64,000 nt of DNA, taken from Tretioscincus oriximinensis (lineage: Eukaryota > Chordata > Lepidosauria > Squamata > Gymnophthalmidae). The first letter of the stretch is position 1, and every line of letters begins with the position of its first letter. Where the stretch lies: positions 1,703,280 to 1,767,279 of the forward strand of contig JAJVDF010000256.1 of assembly GCA_022410635.1 (NCBI GenBank), written 5' to 3'. The notes below the pieces were generated by a model. It ran no database searches, had not been told where the DNA came from, and saw only the letters and a list, made by a program, of their open reading frames with translations. The translations under genes were made by a program, and so were the position numbers. Shown piece by piece: positions 35,880 through 47,878 of the stretch.

Positions 35880-36570
35880 GTAGCCCTTAATTTTAGGAGA
35901 ATATCCTACAAATAAGCCTTCCTGAGCAGTTGAATCTAGTTTGGATCACTTTTCTTGTGATATGTGGGCATATGCTCTGCATCTGAAGACTTCAATATGA
36001 CTTACATTTTGTCTTCTGCCATGCCATAACTTGTAGGGAGTTTTGTAAGTAATCTGTTTTGTAAGTAAATTTCAGTCATGAGTGCCTCTTCACAATGCCT
36101 CTGGTGAAGACCTGAGTCAAATAACATACACTGAACCATGTCCATAATATATCAATTATGCCTTTCAGCTATCCCATTTTCACCAGGTTTATGTGATACA
36201 GTGATGGTATCCTGTATTTTTTAAGGAAAGCTTGTATAGAGAGATGTTTACTCACCTTCTCTGTCACTCTAGAAGCACTTTGGTTTTTTATTGAATTTGT
36301 TATACACCATTGCAACATATTCTCTCAGCTTTTGCTCTGTCTGCCACTTTCAACAGGTAGTACATTGCATACCTTGAAAAATCATAAATAAAAGTTAGCA
36401 TGCAAAGGTTGTCTCCAGTTGATGCTGGCTTAACTGGACCACAAAGATCAGTGTGAATTGGTCATAGGTGTCTGATTAATATTCTGAATATATTGATTTG
36501 GCATAGGAAATTGAGAAAGATTGCATCCACAGCAGGACCATGGAACATGGATTGGTTGTGTAGACCAGTT
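35880..36570 (-). pseudogene. copia integrase relic
   Basis: The minus-strand translation across frames includes SLWSS/VKPAST-like sequence (from a DLCGP block), FSRYAMYYLLKV-like sequence, and the clear catalytic-core segment GENGIAERHN followed by YIMDMVQCML (about 36200-36100). It ends near MPTYHKKSDPN-like sequence. NGIAER(H/K)N...M is the hallmark surround of the third acidic residue (E) in copia integrases. Multiple stops. Confidence 0.8.
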
Positions 36571-37649
36571 ACAAAAGAAATAAATGGAATCGAAGTTCAC
36601 TGAAAAATCAGGCCTCTTTCTCTCCTTCTTAAGAGCAAAACTGTAGTTTAAGCAGAAAGTTCCTGAGGAACTCTATGCATAGAGATAAAGCATTTTGAAA
36701 ATGAAAATAAGAAGCTGACCCAACATGACAATGTATGGTTCAATAAGATATTTTCAGGTACAAAAAATATTTAGTGATAGGCTCAACAAAATATATTTTA
36801 AAACCCCATTATTCGTGCAACACCTTGTTTGCTATGTTCATTGTGTTGACCCTTATGAAGGATGTTCATATCATTTTATGTTCCTGTTCCCAGAGACTTG
36901 TCGGAAATTCTTAAAGGTGATCTCAGAATCATGTTTGTAGAAAAAGGATGTCACACAATGTATATTTTTTTTTGAATCCCAGAATATTCACAGGAAACTT
37001 AAATATTAGAATAAAAATATATAGTCTTGAGAAAGGAAGACAGGTGACATCTTCCATATAGGCAGAAAAATTAGATAAAGAGTAGTTCAAAAATCAGAGC
37101 AGGTATGAAAGAAAACTCAAAAGCTTGGGTTTTTCTCATCACTACAAATCAAGGGAAGATTTGTTCATCTCTGAGGCTGCAACCTCTACTAAAGGGAAGC
37201 TGCTCTGATTCACAACTACCTGATGGGTGGGAGATTAGGCTACATTAATTAGAAATACATTTAAAAATAGGACATTAATGATATTCGTTTAGGTATTTTC
37301 TTAGAGTTTTCCTTATTGTTTTGTTTTTTTCTCTGTGCACAAATGCAGTCAGATTTTAAAAATGATTTGCAAAGATATGTTTTTCTGTTTGTTTCTCTTA
37401 TTCGAGGCACAACTGTTTGGCTGTTATTATAGGAATTTTTCCTGTTTTAACCTTTGAGTACGGGGATTTTTAATAAATTTATTCTGCTTTAATGTGCTTG
37501 GTTCTCAAGTTTTTGTTGTGTTTTTGGTATTGTTAATTTTTAATTATGTGGTTTTGCATTTTTAAAGCCCTTATGGGCCTAAAGGTCCTCCTACCTCCAG
37601 AGGTTTGATTTCTTGAGACCCCTTCTTTCCCCTGGGAATGCTCAAGAAT

Positions 37650-38040
37650 CAAGAATCTCTAATATTAGCTGTAGTTTTTCTGTGGAATGTTTCTCACTTT
37701 GTATTGGAAATGAAGACCTGGTACCTGTTATGCAACAACCACACAATTGATTATCAGTTTCATTAGTTCTTACGGCAACATCTGCACCCAAATCCTTGAC
37801 CTGTAGCTTCATGATTCTTATCAGTAGTTTCTTATCAATAGAAGTCTTAGCTGTGTAGGCTTTTTGCTTCTGGCAGCTCAGTTCAAAGTCTCCATTTCTT
37901 AATGTACTTGTGGAAACACAACTGACCATTGCATGAAACAGTGCATAAATTACTTTCAAAATGAACAGAAAATCCTTTTTGAGAAAGTACAGGCACACTT
38001 AATAAGTTTCCTTTTAACTCCGAGATGTATAGGACACTGT
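37650..38040 (-). pseudogene. copia protease-end and GAG-pre-integrase relic
   Basis: VLYISELKGNLLSVPVLSQK then GFSVHFESN at about 38035-37935 is the copia block between protease and integrase (VLYVPELKRNLLSVSKL). Further down, CGCCITGTRSSFPIQSEKHS at about 37750-37690 corresponds to the integrase zinc-binding CxxC...GK block. The protease DSG triad was not seen. Confidence 0.85.
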
Positions 38041-38341
38041 TTACTACAACCCAGCTGCATCATTTCTTAGTTGACAGTTCAAAATGTCTCTTCCTTTCCC
38101 TTTAATGTCCATGGCTCTACCATCTGCCGAATATACATTGCCTTTTTATTTCTGCCCATTTAATCAGAAAGACATCCAATGCCATGTGTATCAAAACACA
38201 CTGTCAATTAACCAAGCTCTATTAAATCTATCTTCTTGTGCTATGTGGGACACACAGTAACTAAAAAATTTCTTGGAGGGGAAAACCTCATCTGTTTGTT
38301 TGTTTTTTATCACAGGCCTGTTTGTTGGCTACAACTTTATT

Positions 38342-38760
38342 TTATAAGCACACCTTCTGGAGGTGCCCTGGCTTACTGCATCTAAAGCAAATAAGGTTTT
38401 TCTTTTTGTCTTTGGAATTGTTCTTTTTGTAGTCAGGCTGCTTGAACCATGCCCTCTTGGCTTTGTACTGTTGAACCCTGTAATTTGATCCTTTACTGTT
38501 TTTCTGCTCATCAAAGTATGTTTTCTGCTTGTGGCATTCAGACCTCATGAGGCCTAGTGTTTCATCAAATGAACAATCCTCCCCATTTAGTATGGAGACA
38601 ATAGTCAAAAGAAATTCTGGCACAGAACTTAAAAAGTTTCATTTCTTCTTCTAAAATGGTATTAGTAGTGGCCAACTTATCAATAAATTTTAGTAACTTT
38701 TCTGTGTACTTCTGCATTTCTGTTCTCTTGCAGTTTAATAGTAAACAGTTGCTTCCCCAA
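38342..38760 (-). pseudogene. copia Gag with CCHC zinc knuckle
   Basis: A minus-strand frame with PEFLLTIVSILNGEDCSFDE and ending in CFRCSKPGHLQKVC, a C-x2-C-x4-H-x4-C knuckle as in retroelement nucleocapsids. The preceding region is a UBN2/copia-type gag. It continues at 39195-39335 with FGENINVWLFRIEMQLKEEK after the insertion. Confidence 0.8.
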
Positions 38761-38769
38761 AATGAAAAT

Positions 38770-39190
38770 TTTATCTTTTTTTACATCTATTTAATTAAAT
38801 ATTGACATGTATAGACAAAAATACAAATATAACAATCCCATCCCAACCCTGGATCCCACCCATGCCGAGGTTGAAATTAATTATAACCATTATTTTTCAT
38901 TAAATGAAATATCCTCTTTTCCATACTAAACCAGATTGAGCCAGGCCCCCTCCCTTCCATGTATCTAAATATTTTCTTTCTATTAATTAATTTATCATTT
39001 TGTTCAACAGTTGGTTAAACAAGCCAAATTTGCTAGTTCTGTCCTGTTCTCCAAAGACCCTTTTAAATCCAGCAATCACATCCACGGAACTTTTCTGGTT
39101 TTTTACAAAACCAATTGAGAATTGGTTAACATACTTAGAATAATATTCATGCCCTTGCCATCTGCCTTTTTTCATCTATCTTTATCCTGT
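38770..39190 (-). mobile_element. LINE-like 3' insertion within copia gag
   Basis: Starts with a T-rich run at 38775 (a poly(A) on the minus strand) and separates two parts of the same copia gag. The interior has a 62-codon minus frame with no certain family. A short TTTATC occurs at both edges, too short to prove a target duplication. Confidence 0.5.
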
Positions 39191-39400
39191 CCTTCTTATG
39201 TTGGTTTAAACAGTTTCCGGTACAAAATCTGCCTTTTCTTCTTTCAATTGCATTTCGATTCTGAATAGCCAGACATTGATGTTTTCACCAAATTTTCCAA
39301 CGTAGCCTTTCGTTGAGCTACCTTTGCATTCAATAACTATTCCAATCTCATAAAACCTCTGGCACTCACACAGTAGACAAAAAGAGAGGAGCTGTTAGGT

Positions 39401-40157
39401 CACCTGCTTTTTCTTTTTTGATCGGCTAACCCAGTCATTAAACTGGCAGCAATTTAGACTACATCCCCACCTATTCATTTGCTCCACTTTGAAAACCCTA
39501 AAAAAAACCAAATGTGTTGGCTGTCTGATCCCATTTTATTTGCCATTCATCTGTTGTCTTAGTTCAAATGAGGACTGCTGCACATTGCTAACTATGATCC
39601 CCATGAAGTTCCTGTGCTCCAAGAGCCAATTAAATATTTACACTTTGCTACTAGCAGCTCCAGAGAGATTCTTCTCTGGAAATTTAAAATGGAGGCCCTA
39701 TCCACACAGAGCCTTATACTGGGTGGCTGTGAAAATCATATGATATGAACAGGCAGTTTACTGTGTTCTAAAGACCTTTAAAGCACATGGAAGGATGGAC
39801 ACATGTAGTTTCATGGGTCAGACAGAGCGTAAACTCTCCTCCAAAGTGCAGGAAATAGAACATTGGGATTAGGCCAAAGTCTTCTGTTGCATTTCATACC
39901 TGTAAATATTATTTCTTTATTCAAGCCTCTATTAATATTCCATAGTTTGTAATACTGAGGAGTTTATTTACTATTGCTTAAAATTTACTATTCCAGCCTG
40001 CAATTTCAACTTTTGCAGTTTGCTTTCTACTTTGCATTTCCGGTCTAACCACCTTTTGCCACCACTTTGTAATACCCCATCCCAGTCCCTTTGTTTCAAT
40101 AGTAAATTGGCTAATCCTTCATTTCCCCTTCTGGCTGTGTATGTGTAAACTATTACC
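39401..40157. other. unassigned DNA
   Basis: May include the outer part of the copia element. No LTR was recognised. Confidence 0.35.
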
Positions 40158-40452
40158 TGTTCAATGGTGGATGGTGTTCCGCTGGCCGCATGTTGAGAAG
40201 ACTGCAGCTGGGAAATGAAGCCTGAAGGACCCCAGAACAAAGGAATGGGCTGGGCCAAGGACAGGATGTTTACAGAAGCAAGAGGGAGCCTGGGAGATGT
40301 TTTGTACCAGCTGACTGCCTGTAACTCCTCCTGGAAGGGAGGTTTTAAAAGACCTGGCCAACAACAATCTTGGTTTACTTCCTCCTTTCCTTTCCTGAAG
40401 TAAACCATGCTTCCACCTGAGGCCTTTTGTCTGTGTGGTTATTATCATAACA
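40158..40452 (+). mobile_element. possible solo LTR
   Basis: Bounded by TGTT and AACA, with a TTTTAAAAG TATA-like box at 40345 and an AGTAAA possible polyadenylation signal about 50 bp later. This resembles an LTR in plan. No flanking 5-bp duplication was found, so confidence is low. Confidence 0.3.
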
Positions 40453-42429
40453 GACTTTTAAACTTTCTACTTTTCATCTGTTTATAGCAGACCCCCCAGC
40501 CAGGCTGTGATCTTTCTAGCCCACACTCACAGATGGCTACCAAGTCCCTTAAAGGAAAATGTGGTAACATCTCCTAGTGCACAGGAACATTACAGTCTTC
40601 TTTAGTTTACTTATTAAGAAATCATCTTAATGGAACCATCCTCTGTTACCATGTATAATTAATTTTGTTTCATGGATCTTTTATTTTGTGGAGTGCAGCA
40701 AAAATACAACTGAATAACAAAACATCTTCTGAAGAAGAAGAAAGAGGGACATGACAGACCAAGAGAGAAAAACAGTTAGGAATAATAGTCAGTTAACAGA
40801 CAGAAGTTAGTGGGAAGTCCTTTGACCCTGGAAAACATTAACTCAGTCCAAGCATACGAAGTTGGATATTCCAACATAAACATTTTTTTAAAAAAATATA
40901 ATAGAAAATAATTCTGTTTCTAATTTATAACCCTCCCCTCCCCCCAAAAAAAATGAAGTTGGGTTCTGCTTGCATTGACTTGAGTCTGTATAAATAAGGC
41001 CTAAGTTGCTGGACATGTTATGTTATTATTCTATGAAATATTGCATTATTGTATGGGAAGTATAGTAATATCGCGATGCTTCATACTCCTCCACCCCATC
41101 CCTGTTAATCTCAAAGACTTAAAATGCCTAGTTAATTTATAAGGCTCAAAATAAAGCCTAGTGCATTTTGATCTTTAGGATCTTATTAGATTTGAACCTT
41201 ATTTTGAGATAAGCAGGGACTAGAGGGCTGCTATCCACACACCACTAAAGGCTATAGAGTCTGCCATAGCCTTCATTAGCATATGGATGGTAGGGCTCTA
41301 TTCCACGATATATTTCACAATAAGATTCAGTCCAAAAAAGTGCTAAGCTACCTCACTAGAATTACATATCAGTATTAAATGTTGCGTGACTCATCAAGTC
41401 TTGTTACAGTTGTCACAATGGTTAACAATTGGTTATGCTGACTATAAGCAAATAAGTGGATCCCTGCAGAATTGAGTCACCATTCATCTGATCCTGGATT
41501 CTGTCTCACACAATTGCACCTTGGCATCTCAGAAGAAGACAAAACCTTCAATTGTTCTCAACTTCCTGCTAAAGCTAATGTATACTGTGAAACAATGGCA
41601 CATAGAGGGTTGGTTATATCTCAACTGCTGAGTTCCAGATAAAGCTAATTGTGGGACTTCTGGATGACAATTCTTTGAAGGATTCACATAGATCTTTTCC
41701 TGCAATCAAAATTAATTTCATTTCATTTATTAATAGAAATATAAAGGAAAACAACCAGTGCTATTGAGCTATAGGAAACCATATCTGTGAATGCTTAATA
41801 CCAAACTCTGAAATTTAAAATTGCTAATTAAAGACATTAGCAAATGTCAATACAGCAATATTTTAATGACTTCAAGATAATCCCACAGCAATCAATTTAA
41901 ATCAAAATGAGTTTATTGTAAAGTGCCAAAGGTGGGGAAAAATGCTTCCTTTGCACTACAAAGTACGCATTTCTCAAATGAATACTGCCTGTTCAGAATT
42001 TAACTAGATAATTACTTCATTTGCATTTGGTAAAGTGATAAGAGGAATGGAAAAAGACAGCTCAGTGAGAAATATGGTAAGTGTTAATAGGTGACATGCA
42101 AGAGACAGCAGTATTCAAACTTTTGTCATTTTCATCAGCGCTCAATTTAAAAACAACACATAAATTAACCTCAACACTTCAGTGAAGCATGAACAGTGTA
42201 CAATAAATGTGTAAGATATGTGTGAACAGAACAGATCATAAGTTGTTGTTGATGTTTTTTGGGGGAGATTTCACTAATCATCAAACTTGTAAGCTGTATG
42301 CTATTGTTGTGTATCTTCATATTTAGTAACCCATAATCTGATGAAGAAGAAGAGGGAGGAGGTGGAGAAGTGTTTAACTTTTTTCTCAACATAAAGGGGT
42401 TCTGTTTTCCTTTTTACTACAAACATCTT
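40453..42429. other. unassigned AT-rich DNA
   Basis: No element recognised. A T/A-rich stub at 40885-40920 resembles the ends of the L1 copies here but is too short to call. Confidence 0.4.
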
Positions 42430-42566
42430 GCAAAGTAGGTGGGTCTGAGGGGGCTCAAAGAACTGTGAGTAGTTCAAGGTCACCCAGCTGACTACATGGA
42501 GGAGTGCAGAACTGAAATGGGATACTTCCAGATAAGAGTCTCTCTGACCATTACACCAGACTCCCC
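42430..42566 (-). mobile_element. tRNA-derived SINE fragment
   Basis: GCAAAGTAGGTGGGTCTGAG, AGGTCACCCAGCTGACTACA and GATAAGAGTCTCTCTGACCA then TTACACCAGACTC. This is the complement of the SINE head and body described at 34108. Confidence 0.75.
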
Positions 42567-43421
42567 CTTCTGCTCTGCTCATTCCCCCTCCCATCTCTGT
42601 GCTGCCTTCTCCCCTTCAGAAGCAGAAAGGTTTTGTCTATTTCTAGAGCAGCCATCGGATCTAGGAATAGACAATTGCGAGTCATCATTTCCCGCATGGA
42701 CTCCATGCAAGCAGCAGGGCCTAAAGGTTGGAGGAGAAGGGGAGGAGGTGGGAGTAAAAGGGGTTGGGGAAAGGGTCAAGGGAGGGGTTGAGGCTGGCAA
42801 AGCAATATGGACTTGGGAGAGGGGTGTCAGGGAGGAATCAGAGGGTGGCAGGCCTTTCAGCAGTGCCCATGCCCCAGCTCTGCAATAGATCTGGGAAAAG
42901 CAGCAGCACAGACCTCCCTGATTTTGGGATGGGGGAGGATGGGGATGGTTTTGGGGTGGCCAGGGGTGGCAGGCTCACCTGTGCCCAGTGGTAGTTTTTT
43001 CGCTGCCACTGGCAGAGGTCCCTCTAATGTCAGGCGCATGACCCTTTCTGCTCCACCTGGGCCCACCTCTGTAAAGTTTTTGGATGCCACTGGCAGAGGT
43101 CCCTCTAACCCAGAGTAGGCCCAAAGCTGTAGTCTCTACTCCTGGGAGACACCCAAGAACCTCCCAGTAATTGAGCCTGGAGATTTGACCTACTTCAGGA
43201 TGAAGGGGGGAGGCATGTGAGGGTGATGCAGCTGCTGTGAACACCCTGACATTTGTCCTGCCTTCTTCCTCCATCCCGGCAAGGATAGGGTTTTGCCTGG
43301 CAGGTTCAGATCATGCCTACCCACAAATGGTGCCGCTGCTGCCACCACTATTTCAGGTTACAATAATGCCCTATGCTGGAGCCCTTCTGGGTTCTAGCTG
43401 GGACTCAACATCCCTGCCTAG
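42567..43421. other. GC-rich block of unknown origin
   Basis: Frames overlap on both strands without family motifs. A 24-bp segment (TGCCACTGGCAGAGGTCCCT...) occurs at both 43004-43027 and 43085-43108, an 81-bp period. It could be a decayed transposon. No host exon is supported. Confidence 0.4.
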
Positions 43422-43712
43422 TGTTAGCTTTTAATGAATGTCTGAGCAAGAAGAGATAAACGGCAAGGTCCTTCTGTCAACAATATGTTTATTTGGCAGA
43501 AGTTAGCAATTATTTCAGCATCGAGACACTAATTGAGCAATCAATCAAAGGACGGAAATGAAGTACAACAGACGTTGTAATATAGCCCTTTCCTTGCTCC
43601 ACCCCATGATTGAATTTCAGCCAATAAGCAAAGCAGCTGGCCGGTGCGCAAATCACCGGAAGAAGACAAGCAAAATGTAAGCAGAAAAGTTAACCCTTTC
43701 ACAACCCTGACA
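43422..43712 (-). mobile_element. solo LTR with 5-bp target duplication
   Basis: Starts TGTTAGC and ends CCTGACA on the plus strand and is flanked by CCTAG at 43417-43421 and 43713-43717. Read on the minus strand it has a GGCTATATTAC TATA-like motif, then CCAAATAAACAT as a polyadenylation signal, in LTR order. The internal region is gone, presumably by LTR-LTR recombination. Five-bp duplications fit Ty3/gypsy or endogenous-retrovirus-like LTRs. I cannot decide between them. Confidence 0.75.
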
Positions 43713-45417
43713 CCTAGGATCAGGCAAGGCCACTTTCACTGGCAGGAGGGCTATTACCCTCCTACCATGATGGTGCAGATGGGCCGGTGGACCATATGTG
43801 AAATGACATCATGTCTGCTTGTTTGGGCAGTATAGATAGTGCTTGTTAGTATAGGATTCTACCCATGATCCTAAATCCAGTAATTTACATAATGCTTGTG
43901 ATATGGCATCTTATACAGTTAATTTCTTACTTCTTCATTTATCAAGTTCAGTTATATAAGGTAGTTTCGTTTTCTCGTTTACAATATACTATTATTTTTG
44001 GTGCTGCTGAAGTAGCTCTCGTTTTATCTGCTCAGAAACATCAAACATATTTCATCAGTTCTTTGTATATTAGTTGAATTGGTGCAAAACAGTATCACTT
44101 TTGTAATCCCCAAATCCTTCTATTTCATTCAGTGAAATGATTTAAGGAAATTTGGGTTGATATGCTGGAAACAACTGATGGTCAGCTTCCACAGGCTCCT
44201 TTTGTCTTTTCTTTGGATAAACGTTTGCACTCACTTTTTCCCCCTTATGTAATGCAAGTATGAGAAAAAACATGCAGTAAAATTTCCATGCTTATCAAAG
44301 ATACAATACAGAATCAATATGGAACAGTTCCTTTGACTGCTTCTGTGTAGCTTCTGATTCTGTTTTCATTTGAAAATGAGGGGGAGGGCTGGACTGGTGT
44401 GTTTATGAAACCATTAAATGATTTGATTGGGATAGATACAAAATAAATGAGGATGAAGATGATGCCAACAAAATTGTCCACAGCTGACTGATAAATAATT
44501 AGAGTGTCAGAGCAGAGTATGCCTGACCCTCATGATGCATTTTAATTATCATCTTTAATTACCTTTTGAATCCTATAAAAATCAGTGGCCCGTGTCTCTT
44601 TACCAGCCATACCAACTGAGCCAGCATTTATTACCTGTAAAAGAGTAGAGGTCACTCTGTCTTTTATCAAAGGTGCCCAGAATTTCTTCAGTGCTTCTTA
44701 TTAGCCATAATCACAAAAACCCCAGTGTGTTCTTTTGAAAATAGCTTATCTGGATGATAATATTATTTGAGCTTTTTTTACCTGTTATAATAGTGTGCAG
44801 GGAAGTACAAAGCTGTTTATGAAGAAAATACGTTTACTTTTTTTCTTGTGCTCTAGTGCAATAAATTTAATGGTGGTGAAAGGCCATAATTAAAAGAGGA
44901 CTCCTGTTGTTTTTGAAACCTCTCATAACCATGGTTTTAATACCCCTGCAACCTCTCCAGATTTTTGTTATGGCAGATGTTCAAAGGAAATAATTCTATG
45001 ATTCAAAAGATGTAAGATGAACTGTGACAATTTTCAAAGCTTCCTTGGGTACTACATGTCCAAAATTAGACAATCTGGCATTAATTAGATAAGAAAGATA
45101 ATAATTACTTCCTTATAAAAGGGGACGGGAATAAAATCAGAAAAGGAAAGAAAATCAGAATATACATACAACTTAGTTTGCCTCTGGCCAAAATAATATA
45201 AACTATTACTTTATTCCTATGTTCTATAATTGGAATCTGATTTGCTAATCTGCTTTAAAATCAGAAACCCGGCCAGCCAACCTTTTTAAAGTTTACTATT
45301 AATTCAGATTTCCAGCTTCTGCTCTGAAACATTTCTTTTTTCCTGTGAAGTTATCAAATTAGTCCATAGCTATGAGCAGTCTTCTGCCCCACTGCTTTGA
45401 GAAGGTAGAATTCATTA
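43713..45417. other. unassigned DNA, possible conserved element 44480-44960
   Basis: No transposon recognised. The 44480-44960 segment has many TAAT-type motifs and looks unlike its repeat-rich surroundings. Confidence 0.35.
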
Positions 45418-45570
45418 TTTCCAAAGGGGTAGCTGTATTAGCCCCCTGCAGCAAAACTACTGAAGTATCTTATGGCATCTGAAAGACTAACAAATTTACC
45501 ATGGATTAAGCTTCTATAGGCTTCAGCCAACCTGATGTGAATGCAATGTCTTCAGAAGTTGTAAGTTCTG
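45418..45570 (+). mobile_element. older PLE-end relative
   Basis: TTCCAAAGGGGTAGCTGTAT, TAGCCCCCTGCAGCAAAAC, AAAGACTAACAAATTTACCA then AAGCTTCTATAGGC and TCTTCAGAAG. These follow the order of PLE end sequences (GGGTAGCCGTGTTAGTCT ... AAAGACTAACAAATTT ... ATAAGCTTT ... CTTCAGATG). Highly diverged. Confidence 0.55.
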
Positions 45571-46346
45571 AACTTATTTGCTGTTTGTGAGTGTATTAAA
45601 CCAATCAGGGATGAACATATTAGGAAAAAGTAGAAATACATTAATAGTTATGCAAAATCAAAATAGTTCATTAAAACAGTCATGTAAATAACTCTTTAAC
45701 AAATTCACAAGGCAAGATGGAAATTCTGTCAGGGGAGAAAGGAGGAGACAGGTTGATTGGTTCAATATGATCAACAACAAAAGATTCTCCATTGATTGCT
45801 GTTCTATATTTTCTATTGTTATGTTCCAATCTAATCAGACTTGAAAATTCAGAGGCTGCATCCAGATGGATGACTTTTGAGGAATAATAGGTGTGGGTTG
45901 AACATGAAGACAAACATTTCTGCATGATTTTGTTTCCCCTGCACCAGGTTCTCTTTACACAGACTTTCTAGTGTACTTTTAAGGAGCTAACTGTTCCCTG
46001 TGGTCTGCATAATAATAATGGTAATGCACATCAGATGTGTAGTGCCTGTAACAGCTTTCTAAAGTGCATTCTTGCATTGCTAATTAAGCAACAATACCTG
46101 TGCAACAACACCAACCCTAGCAGAATTCAGAAAGAATCAAGTCAACGATGATAATGATACCACTACAATTACTAAGAGAATGTATTGAGATGAGCCAGTA
46201 CCAACATGTGATGAGCCCCCGTGAAATATGGGGGTCGTTTTGAAACATGGTCCCATCAGCTGAAAATGAGGCTTCCAACTCTACTACATTCATCCTCCCC
46301 TTCCCTGCAAGACTGATTGTGAAAACCATTTTTAGCTTACAAGTAG
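45571..46346. other. unassigned DNA
   Basis: Nothing recognised. Confidence 0.4.
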
Positions 46347-46640
46347 TAGAAGTAGAAAAACTGGGGTTTTATACCCTGCTTTTCTCACCCAAAGGGACTC
46401 AAAATGGCTTACAAGGGTATTTTTTGCCTGAAGGCTTACATTCTATCTTCCCCACCAGGCTATGGTGGTTTCCAATTATCTAGTTGCAATTTCTTGCAAT
46501 TCTTGCTTTCAAATAGCTGGGTTGGCTAGAGCTACAGGCTAGTAGGAGGTGCTCACCCCTCTCCACTTCCGACACAGGGCCTTGAAACCAGATCTCCCAG
46601 ATGAGAGACCATTTCCTTAGCGACTGAACCATTCATGCCA
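46347..46640 (-). mobile_element. tRNA-derived SINE, near full length
   Basis: TTTTATACCCTGCTTTTCTC, GACTCAAAATGGCTTACAAG ... AACCAGATCTCCCAGATGAG ... TTAGCGACTGAACCATTC. This is the complement of the squamate SINE, from its ATATAAAA-type tail to its tRNA-like head. Confidence 0.7.
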
Positions 46641-47399
46641 CTTAATGACTATAGGAAATTAAAAAAATGATAACAGGGTGCATCTGGATATTGTTGTTGT
46701 TGTTGTACATTTTCTTTATGCTAATATCATATGACTGACACAGTTTGTGACACTTTCATCATACTAGCCTAAGGAAAACAGGAGGAAAAAGTATATTGTG
46801 CTATCCCATAACTCTGAGAAAGTAGATATCACAGTACTTTTTTCTGGCAGTGCAATATAATGGGTTGCTGCCTCGTACATGGAGAATGTGCATTTGTGTG
46901 GGTACCAAGAAGTGTGACTGTGCACACACAAGTGGTGTCAGTTGCACACATCTAGGTATTTTGTGTTGGTGAAATACACAGATGAGCAGCATCAGACATG
47001 AAGGGAGCACACTCAGGCCGAGTTCTCGTGAGAGGGAAAAACAGGAGTGAAAGATGTGTGGCTTTGCACTGGGTGCACGCAGTTCCCCTGAAATCCAGAG
47101 GGGCTCTCTTTATTTTTTTGCGATATGTTGTTTGCAAAGGTGCATGTCATCAGAATGAAGTTTGCCCTCCAAAGTGACACAGGTGCATTTCTTCTAAATT
47201 TGGGCTAACCGTACTCACGCTCTGGTTTGCCTGTAGAAGAAGGACCTTTGTGTGAACCCTGCTCACTGATCTGGTCTCCTCTTCCCAGAATGACTAATGG
47301 ACATTGGTGGGATATCCTGGGGTTGGGTTGCTGTGTACAACCACCACTACTTCTGTCTTAACCTTCGAGGAGGTAACAGTGCTATGAAACTTTGTTGTT
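46641..47399. other. unassigned DNA
   Basis: A short (TTG)5 run lies at 46692. Otherwise nothing recognised. Confidence 0.4.
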
Positions 47400-47878
47400 A
47401 AGAACATAAGAACAGAAGAAGAGCCATACTGGATCAGGCCAGAACACATCTAGTTCAGCATTCTGTGTCACACAGAGGCCCACCAGATGCACCTGGGCAG
47501 TCCGAATAAAGGAAGGCAAAATATCCACCTGTTCGTGACTCCCTGCAAATGCCATTTCAGGAGCACTAGCTGTTGCTCCATCCTGGAGGCAGCATTCAGA
47601 CATCCATCCTTGTACCCATTTATACCCTTGGTGTCCATAAACCTGTCTATTACTGCCTTGAAGCTATCCAAGCTGTTAGCTACCACTACCCCTTCAGGAA
47701 GTAAATTCCACAGGCCGATGACCCTCTGGGTGAAAAAAATACTTTCCTTTGTCTGTTCTCACTTTTCTGTTCATAAGTTTTAAGGAATGGTCCTAGTGTT
47801 GTATGATATAGAAAACATTTTTCTCTATTCACCCTATCCATCTCATGCATGATTTTGTACACTTCAATCAGAGTGTTG
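47400..47878 (-). mobile_element. CR1-clade LINE 3' tail
   Basis: Begins GAACATAAGAACAGAAGAAG and continues through CACAGAGGCCCACCAGATGC, AAATTCCACAGGCCGATGAC, to CACCCTATCCATCTCATGCA. This is the complement of the 32125 copy, in opposite orientation. Confidence 0.82.

Larger units (their letters stand above)
35780..39400 (-). mobile_element. decayed Ty1/copia retrotransposon
   Basis: In minus-strand order: gag N-terminus (39335-39195), an AT-rich LINE-like insertion (39190-38770), gag and CCHC knuckle (38760-38342), protease/pre-integrase region (38040-37650), about 1.1 kb of unexplained sequence, then integrase (36570-35880). The RT/RNase H was not found downstream and no LTRs were identified. 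The domain order PR-IN before RT is diagnostic of copia. It is heavily mutated. Confidence 0.8.

Noticed and set aside
42496..43274. GC-rich overlapping ORFs as a possible host coding exon
   Set aside because: Open on both strands through base composition. No domain, no splice structure, and partly a SINE fragment.
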